Shown here: piece after piece, positions 21,454-27,556 of the stretch | How the letters are laid out: every line of letters starts with the position of its first letter | Numbering within the stretch: the stretch's first letter is position 1 | Source: Auriscalpium vulgare | Taxonomy: Eukaryota > Basidiomycota > Agaricomycetes > Russulales > Auriscalpiaceae | Reading direction: 5' to 3' | DNA length: 27,556 nucleotides | NCBI GenBank assembly: GCA_019915015.1 | Contig: JAHBBC010000085.1 | Coordinates: forward strand, 1 to 27,556 | Position numbers and translations under genes: made by a program | Notes under the pieces: generated by a model | Databases searched by the model: none | Told to the model about the DNA's origin: nothing | Seen by the model: only the letters and a program-made list of their open reading frames with translations

Positions 21454-22241
21454 TTGCTTCGACGACCACGGACGCTGCTTGGGGACAGCCGCGGATATTG
21501 TCGGAGGACTTGTCGTGGTGTGGCCATGATAGACAAATGATGGAGACGTCTTGCGCCATGCGGGCCAGTCAAAAAGTCACGATCTACAGTACCCGGCGAG
21601 CGATGAAGAGCGGCTAGCCGGTGCGGTAGCCGGATGGTGCGCGCTCTGCGTCCTCGAACTCGTAGTACTTGCCCATGTCCCCTGCATCGTTCCTTGATCC
21701 TGCAGGGCCACATACCATCCGTTTGCAAATATCGACGTGAGTCTGCAGTGGTCATAGCTTGGGTGGTACCCATGCGCGGCGTCAGCATATGACTTACTTC
21801 CTACGCAGCACCACTATGTCTGCACAAGTCATAGCACGGTCGGCTGATTATCCCGCTTCCTTTCAAGCGTGCGGATTGGCCTGACCGGCCGTGCATGTTC
21901 GTCCAGATGATGTCATTTCTGAGGTGTCCACCTGCCGTTCGTAGTTCAGTGTCCCATTCACGATACCTCTCCCACTCACAAATGCCTTCCGCACTCCTGC
22001 TATTTGTCAATTATTCCTTCATATGCGCACATCATCAGCGCTTTGCATTACCATGCTCTTCGTCGTCCGGATACTTATGTGACCTTAAAAACACTCTTTG
22101 CGATTTCCTCTGCCAACGAACTCAGCAGCAGGAGACACTACACTCGACACATGAATGAATAAATAAATCCAAGTACGCAGGTCTCATGCATCAGGAATGC
22201 ACTAATCAAGCGACGCAAGCTGACGGTCGGAAAGTCCAAGA
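21454..22241. other. Intergenic region right of the transposon
   Basis: It holds one copy of a duplicated non-coding segment (21778-21942) and the 3' flank of the peptide-precursor gene. No coding region or RNA gene is supported. Confidence 0.5.
21778..21942 (+). repeat. Diverged direct repeat, copy 1
   Basis: It shares GCGTCAGCATATGACTTACT and a highly similar block around GACCGGCCGTGCATGTTCGT with 23841-24203. This copy lacks an internal stretch of roughly 150 bp that is present in the other. Confidence 0.7.
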
Positions 22242-23244
22242 TCACGGCCTGCTCACATGTGTCAGTCAATGAACCAAGATAAGGGCGAGTTCGACTAACG
22301 ACTTGATGATGATGTTTGAGTTGGTGTCGCCAGTTTTCGGGGTGAGCTCGGAAAGAAGGCCTTCGATGTCGGACCACATATCACGCCTGCTCGATTGTGT
22401 CAGTCGATGAACCAAAATAAGGGCGAGTTCGACTAACGACTTGATGATGTTTGAGTTGGTGTCGCCAGTTTTCGGGGTGAGCTCGGAAAGAAGGCCTTCG
22501 ATGTCGGACCACATATCACGCCTGCTCGCATGTGTCAGTCGAGGGACCAAAATAAGGGCGAGTTCGACTAACGACTTGATGATGTTTGAGTTGGTGTCGC
22601 CAGTTTTCGGGGTGAGCTCGGAAAGAAGGCCTTCGATGTCGGACCACATATCACGCCTGCTCGATTGTGTCAGTCGATGAACCAAAATAAGGGCGAGTTC
22701 GACTAACGACTTGATGATGTTTGAGTTGGTGTCGCCAGTTTTCGGGGTGAGCTCGGAAAGAAGGCCTTCGATGTCGGACCACATATCACGCCTGCTCGCA
22801 TGTGTCAGTCGAGGGACCAAAATAAGGGCGAGTTCGACTAACGACTTGATGATGTTTGAGTTGGTGTCGCCAGTTTTCGGGGTGAGCTCGGAAAGAAGGC
22901 CTTCGATGTCGGACCACATATCACGCCTGCTCACACATGTGTCAGTATCAATGAACCAAATTAAGGGCGGGTTCGACTGACTTGCGCAGCCCGGTTGCCG
23001 TGTTGAAAGGCTGGGGAGGTGCGACGATGTTTGCGCTGCCCGGGGGGTTGAGGGGGAAACCAGCTTCAATTAACTCCAATTCGGTCTCACGCCTGTTCGT
23101 CAGTATCGAATGAACATATTCATAGAAGGTCAGATAGAAAATCGGGGAGAATGGCCCGGTAACGCACTTCAGGGGAGCCGCGAGGGCAGGAAACACGGCC
23201 GAGACGGCGAGGAGGATAACAGTGAGGGTCGTAGAAGAGAGCAT
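22242..23244 (-). CDS. Secreted repeat precursor with Kex2 sites, one repeat per exon
   Basis: Eight exons on the minus strand: 23244-23168, 23092-22982, 22926-22846, 22791-22711, 22656-22576, 22521-22441, 22386-22303 and 22248-22242, giving 200 residues. Residues 1-21 are a signal peptide (TLTVILLAVSAVFPALA). Lys-Arg pairs follow at 26-27, 63-64, 90-91, 117-118, 144-145 and 171-172. The first pair releases a 35-residue Pro-rich segment (ETELELIEAG ... TATGLR). The others release 25-residue peptides beginning DMWSDIEGLLSEL and ending DTNSNII. Every intron has phase 2 and splits the Lys codon (AA|G CGT). Kex2-processed repetitive precursors are known in fungi as sources of pheromone-like, cyclic or surface peptides. 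No tyrosine is in the repeat and no UstY-like neighbour is seen, so a dikaritin role is unsupported. The last repeat has one extra Ile and ends in Lys-Pro-stop. Confidence 0.82.
22303..22926 (-). repeat. Tandem 135-bp exon-plus-intron array, five copies
   Basis: Each unit is an 81-nt exon (84 nt in the last copy) plus a 54-nt intron. The exon copies appear identical base for base. The introns alternate between two versions (GAGGGACC.. and GATGAACC.. on the plus strand), so the array also has a 270-bp period. It is a protein-coding array, not a CRISPR. Confidence 0.93.
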
Positions 23245-24244
23245 TTTCGGTGTGAGTGCAAAGAAAGAATGGAGTGCAAAAGAATGGCTTGTGATGAACA
23301 AAGGCGTTCAAGAGGCTGTAAAAATATCTTGCATGTCAGAAGTACGCACACCGATGAGGACTGCGAAGACTTACCAACGTGTGGGGAATGAATCTAGCGA
23401 GTAAAGTCTGAGGAGTTTTCGACATCAACCGAGCCTCTTTATGCGCAGGATGGCCGCGACGGCCGAGCTCTGGACACGGCCTTGTCGCTATACCCACAAG
23501 GCTGTCTTCTGTGCCGAGGTCAGCCACGGAGACTACATCAAGGTCGCTCGGGTTTGATCATTTTCCGACAGAGGAGAGTGCACAGAAAGGCGTGCCACGA
23601 TCAAGAATCGCAGTGGAGCCGTTCGCCTGCCGATACCAGCCGCCGGGGAGGGGAGGCGATCGTGTCGCAATTTAGCACTTACTACTATGCTCCAGAACAT
23701 CGAGGAGAATGTTACAAGCACGGCCCGCCCGAGACTCCGCGTCGCAGTCAAGTTGATCGTCGTGTTCTGTGATCAGTCAAGGCTTCGAACAACGCCGCAG
23801 CTCTCCGCTCGGTAATTCCCGGTCCCCCTGCAGCTTGGATTGGCGTCAGCATATGACTTACTTCAGTCTTACTTCCAGTCAACTTCCAGTGATCGATTGG
23901 CTATCTAATAGCATGCTTGGAATCCGGCATTTCTAGTTGAACTCATGTGCTACCTCGAAGTCAGACCTCTGCGATCAACAACAAGCGCCCGATAGTAAGA
24001 TCTTGCCGTCAACTCCCTCGCAGCAGCACCGGACTCTCTGCGCGGTATACTTCTGAATGTCTGCTCGTCATAGCCCGCTATGCTGATTATTCCGTCCTTC
24101 TCTTCCTTTCAAACATGCGGATGACCGGCCGTGCATGTTCGTCCACATGATGTCAATTCTGAAGTGGGCAAGTCACTCCAAGTCTCCACCTGCCCTTCGT
24201 ACAAGTAGGTGGACGCGGTGACTCCAACGCACCAGCAACACACC
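23245..24244. other. Intergenic region between divergent promoters
   Basis: It contains the upstream region of the peptide-precursor gene (a TATA-like CATAAAG on the minus strand near 23435) and that of the 24245 gene, including the direct repeat at 23841-24203. The small frames here show no protein pattern. Confidence 0.5.
23841..24203 (+). repeat. Diverged direct repeat, copy 2 (upstream of the 24245 gene)
   Basis: Longer homologue of 21778-21942, in the same orientation and ending about 40 bp before the ATG at 24245. It therefore probably includes promoter sequence of that gene. Copy 1 has no such gene next to it. Confidence 0.7.
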
Positions 24245-25248
24245 ATGTCGAATATCAACACGACTGGCACGGACACAGGTTCAGCTGGCTCAAGGGTCGG
24301 CTCGAAGCTGAGGTATGCTGGTATTTCTCGATTAATGTTTCGTTTCTAATTCTGCGACGTTAGAGGAGCAGGGGAAGTTGTACACGGTGAGCATCGACGT
24401 CACATTGGCGACTCTTGAGAACCTGACCACGTCTTCGCCTTGTAGGAATCGGCGATTCCATCCGCGGAACAGCACTAGAAATTGTTGAGTGCGGTCAGGC
24501 GAAACGAGAAGTCACGGACATCGCTGCTCGAGGACGAGAAGAAGTCGAGCGCGGAATGAGCCGTATCGAAGGACGTTCTCTTCCTGGCGCAACCGGCACC
24601 GGCCCACACACAGTGGCGAGCGGTGCCGGAGCGGGTATGGGCAATGACATTGGCATCGGGCCGAGAGCGGGGGCGACTGGCGGATATGACAGCGCTCATG
24701 GGCGGGGCGGCCCTGGCCAACATGCAGCTCAGCACGACACCAAAGCCACTGGTGCAGGCGCCGGCGCTGCGGTCCTGGAGCACGAGAAGGACGCAGACTG
24801 TGGGCGCCGTCAGCCCCCGGTTTTGGAAGGCGCAGGCGTCCCCAGCGAAGGCCAGCAGGTGGGTGCCGGCTACGGGGGCGCTCAGCAGAGTGCGAGAGTG
24901 CCACCCCTTCCGCCGCGCAACGAGCCGGTTGGCGCTGGACAGCCACCATCCGAGCAACCCCCGCAGCCCGCCGGTACGTTCCCGAAGTGGGAGGAGCGCG
25001 CCGCCGCCCGAGCACCCGATCAGCAGCTAGCTGGCCAGTCCTACAAGCACCCTGAAGAAGGACAGCAGGCAGGTCAGTCTGATCATGCGGGCCAAGGAAA
25101 TGCGTCGAGCGTACCTGGTGCACGGGCTGTAGGAGGATCGGCATATCCTGGAGATTCGCAATCACAGCAACCGGGACTTTCGACGGTGCCTGGCACGCTG
25201 GAGACCATCGGCGCGCAGAACGACGGCGGATACAGTGGGGGCCAGTAG
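24245..25248 (+). CDS. Hydrophilic VHG/RG family protein, copy B
   Basis: Exons 24245-24312 (68 nt), 24364-24386 (23 nt) and 24446-25248 join into 297 residues. The start reads MSNINTTGTDTGSAG, then GSKLRGAGEVVHGIGDSIRG, and a conserved block RGREEVERGMSRIEGRSLPG. The rest is a Gly/Ala/Gln/Pro-rich, probably disordered tail with PPLPPRNEPVGAGQPPS and AGTFPKWEE motifs. There is no signal peptide or membrane segment. It is a tandem paralogue of 25884-27154, with the same exon 1 and exon 2 lengths. The family core resembles small fungal proteins of unknown function; the tail's composition recalls hydrophilic stress proteins, which is inference only. Confidence 0.85.
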
Positions 25249-25883
25249 CAGCAGTTGTAGTGGACGGTTCTAGAGGGAGTATTGGCTCTCAACTACGGCA
25301 GCAGATGGTTTGGCGCGGATGGGTTGGCTCGACTGGCCCGTTGGTACGCATCATGCTCCGGCTGCTTCAATGCCAGTGTGTATTTACGATGTGGGGCACT
25401 CGGGCAGATGAGATGGCAGGAAGTCAGGAACTCCGAGCTGGAGTGGAGGGTCCGAGCGATGGCGGCAAGTTTTGACTTCCCCACCGCACTCTACTGAACG
25501 GACACCACTCCGAGTCGCGCGCTGCCGAGTCCAGGATGAGGACGCTGGCGGCTGAGCTGGCAGACGAAGACGCGGGGGGAATGGGATGACGGTGCAGTTG
25601 GCGACTCTTCCTTGTGATTATCCCTCCGGTGCATTCGTGCATTCGTGCATTTGTGCGTTCGTGCTTTCGTGCTGTTCTGTAAATTTATCTCAGGGAATAG
25701 TGGTGAAGTCATTGCTCACGTGCACCGTGGAGATGGCGAGATGTTAGTGCGCGTCAGTGTATGACGCGAGGATGCCACCCGCTCCTCCTCGCGCCTCAGC
25801 TAGGCCCCGGGCCTCGGCCTCATCCCCCAGATAAGTAGACGCACCGCAGCGGCTTCAGCCACCACCACACATCGCATGGTAAC
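25249..25883. other. Intergenic region between tandem paralogues
   Basis: It holds the 3' flank of copy B, an 8-bp microsatellite and the promoter of copy C. Several short frames cross it but have no supporting pattern. Confidence 0.5.
25629..25676 (+). repeat. 8-bp microsatellite, six units
   Basis: Six imperfect copies of GTGCATTC (variants GTGCATTT, GTGCGTTC, GTGCTTTC, GTGCTGTT) in a row, downstream of copy B. Confidence 0.8.
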
Positions 25884-27154
25884 ATGTCGAACATCAACAC
25901 ACCCAGCACGAACCCAGGATCGACAGGCTCAGGGCTTGGCTCGAAGCTGAGGTGCGCTCGTCTCCTACAACATCGGTCTCGTGCTGACTAGGTACGCGTA
26001 GAGGAGTAGCAGAGGTTGCACACGGTGAGCTCAGCCTCGTGCCATCCCTCTATACCCCTTAGTCACACGTCCATGCAGGAATCGGCGACTCCCTCCGCGG
26101 CAGAGCAATGGGGGCCGTTGAAGGCGGCCAGAAGAAACAAGAGAACGCAGGCATCGCCACCCGCGGACGAGAGGAAGTCGAGCGCGGCATGAGTCGCATC
26201 GACGGTCGCCCCCTTCCCGGCGCGGCTGGTGCAGGCCCGGCGAGCGGTGCCGCCCACGGCATGGGGGACGACATCGGCGCTGGGCCTGGCTCGGGTGCGT
26301 CAGGCGGATACGACAGCGCGCAGGCAGGGGGAACCGGAGGCCAGAATGCAGCCCAGCGCCACCCCGGGGTTACTACTGGGGCTGGCGTCGCGGTGGCGGG
26401 CGCGGGCGCTGCGGGCCTGGAGCACGAGGAGCACCGCCATGATGCAGACCGCCCCGACCAGGACATGCACGAGCAGGGCCCTCTCGGTGGGCACGGCCAG
26501 CCCGCGATGTCACACGGCGTCGACGCCCCGAACGACGCGCAAGTCAACGGGCAGCAGGCGGATGGAAGCCACGCTGGTGCCGCTGCCGCTGCGGTTGGAG
26601 CAGGCACGGGTGCATCCATGCCCGGCGACGGTGCCCATGCCCGTCAGGGTGCCGGAGGGGTACCGCCGCTACCGCCGCGCACTGAGCAGGTTGGTGCGGG
26701 ACAGCGACCATCCCAGCACGCCCCTCAGCCCGAGGGCACATTCCCGAAGTGGGAGCAGCACACCAACCAACAAGCACCTGCTGTCGGCGACCAGCAAGTC
26801 GGTCAGCCCGGTCAGTCGCAGGGATATCCTGCAGAGACCGGGCAGCAAGGTGCTCAGGCAGGTCCAGGAAATGCATCTGGCGTAACCGGCGCGATGCACG
26901 GGTTGCAGCAGGAGGAGCGGAACGTTGCTGGTCATCCGCAGGCGCAGCAGCAGCAGCAGGGTGGCCAGATCCATCAATCAGGTCCAGGAATACCTGGCAC
27001 GATGCAGGTGCTGGAGCAGAAGGAGCGAAACGTTTCTGGGCATCCGCAGGAGCATTATGGGCTTTCGACGGTGCCGGGCACGTCGCAGGCTGTTGCGGAG
27101 AATCAGCAGGGCGGCGGCGGGTTTGGGGCCCAGCAGCCGCAGTCACAGTTGTAG
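25884..27154 (+). CDS. Hydrophilic VHG/RG family protein, copy C
   Basis: Exons 25884-25951 (68 nt), 26002-26024 (23 nt) and 26079-27154 join into 388 residues. The N-terminus (MSNINTPSTNPGS, GSKLRGVAEVAHGIGDSLRG) and the block RGREEVERGMSRIDGRPLPG closely match copy B. The tail is longer and Gly/Ala/Gln-rich, with PPLPPRTEQVGAGQRPS and EGTFPKWEQ. It adds an internal duplication near the C-terminus: two copies of a motif like QQEERNVAGHPQ (the second QKERNVSGHPQ), then LSTVPGTSQ, which copy B also has (LSTVPGTLE). No signal peptide or membrane segment. Function unknown. Confidence 0.87.
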
Positions 27155-27351
27155 GCGCAGGAACGCAGTTGTCTACGGAACTAAATTCTGGAATATGCTG
27201 ATCTTGTTTATACCATACGATGCACATCTATAATCAATCAAAGGAACAATTCGAGCAGTATATATCAATCTATTCAACATAAGCATGTGGATCATAACAA
27301 CATAATTGGGCATACGCGCTCTCTTATTGAGCGATGTAAGCTACAACGCGC
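27155..27351. other. AT-rich convergent 3' flank
   Basis: AT-richer stretch after the stop codon of copy C, suited to 3' untranslated sequence. No gene seen. Confidence 0.4.
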
Positions 27352-27556
27352 TCAATAATGGAGATTCTTGCGTAAATCTTTCGACTCGCGTAAGAACCAT
27401 TCCATCAAGGCGTATAGCTCGAGTATTCCTCGTTTGCTTGCATCGAGACCCTCGATGGTCGTTCCAGCGGTCTGGGCTATCGAAACGCGCGTCAGTAGGA
27501 GAAAGGACGCGCAGGACGATGCATACGAACCCGCTGACATGATCCTGCGCTGGTGC
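27352..27556 (-). CDS. Possible 3' end of a minus-strand gene running off the window
   Basis: The frame is open from the window edge to a stop at 27352. It ends IEGLDASKRGILELYALM then EWFLRESKDLRKNLHY, an amphipathic helical pattern that looks like a protein C-terminus. No family is recognised, and the stretch is short enough to be chance. Confidence 0.3.
   Translation of the reverse strand, partial: HQRRIMSAGSYASSCASFLLLTRVSIAQTAGTTIEGLDASKRGILELYALMEWFLRESKDLRKNLHY

Noticed and set aside
22303..22926. Regular repeats suggesting a CRISPR array
   Set aside because: The 81-nt and 54-nt parts are both repeated rather than alternating with unique spacers, they carry codon structure and splice signals, and the genome is fungal.
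22441..22980. Plus-strand frames of 79-89 codons over the repeat array
   Set aside because: They are antisense shadows of the minus-strand repeat exons and have no signal peptide or splice logic.
22266..23069. A single unspliced 267-codon minus-strand gene
   Set aside because: It has no signal peptide, starts inside the Pro-rich exon in another frame, and ignores the consistent donor, branch-like CTGAC and AG acceptor in every unit. The spliced model gives a signal peptide and KR at every junction.
26059..27227. Minus-strand frames of 186 and 227 codons opposite copy C
   Set aside because: Pro/Ala-rich mirror images of the Gly/Ala/Gln-rich plus-strand gene; the spliced plus-strand model matches its paralogue.

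Overview
The window reads as a gene-dense, intron-rich fungal nuclear genome, most likely a filamentous (mushroom-forming) basidiomycete. Almost every gene is cut by many introns of about 47-65 nt with GT..AG ends. The proteins fit that setting: a secreted GH47 alpha-mannosidase, a large F-box protein of a kind common in Agaricomycetes, a PHD/chromodomain protein and two full-length DNA transposons. No database search was possible; family names rest on motifs I can see and on general knowledge.

Layout. 1-3386 is a complete PIF/Harbinger-type transposon with perfect 67-bp inverted repeats, a spliced DNA-binding accessory gene (+) and a spliced DDE transposase gene (-). It sits 45 nt into an intron of a GH47 alpha-1,2-mannosidase gene (-, 5125 down to 3432), so the rest of that gene lies left of the window. 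6182-8699 (-) is an F-box gene with two junctions I could not join in frame. 8700-10342 is mostly unassigned. 10343-13183 (+) is a nine-exon chromatin-reader candidate: proline-rich, coiled coil, three look-alike mini-exons, a PHD-like cysteine cluster, then a chromodomain. 13856-14421 (+) is the first of three members of a small hydrophilic protein family.

14584-21445 is a second transposon. It has 32-bp terminal inverted repeats (one mismatch), a perfect 8-bp target-site duplication and subterminal repeats. One spliced reading frame of nine exons encodes a 1940-residue protein: an N-terminal Ulp1-like cysteine peptidase with its full catalytic set, a zinc-finger-like cluster, and a transposase core. 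Everything stays open, so the copy looks recent and possibly autonomous.

22242-23244 (-) is the most striking locus. It encodes a secreted precursor of 200 residues built from five near-identical 27-residue repeats. Each repeat is its own exon, and each intron lies inside the lysine codon of a Lys-Arg (Kex2) site. One exon therefore equals one predicted peptide, and gene amplification copied exon plus intron as a 135-bp unit. It is flanked by two diverged direct copies of a non-coding segment, the right one next to the promoter of the following gene. 24245-25248 and 25884-27154 (+) are tandem paralogues of the 13856 gene; all three share a 23-nt second exon. The right edge may hold the 3' end of another minus-strand gene.

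The exon models were worked out by hand from splice signals and frame continuity. Domain calls are firmer than the individual splice sites.
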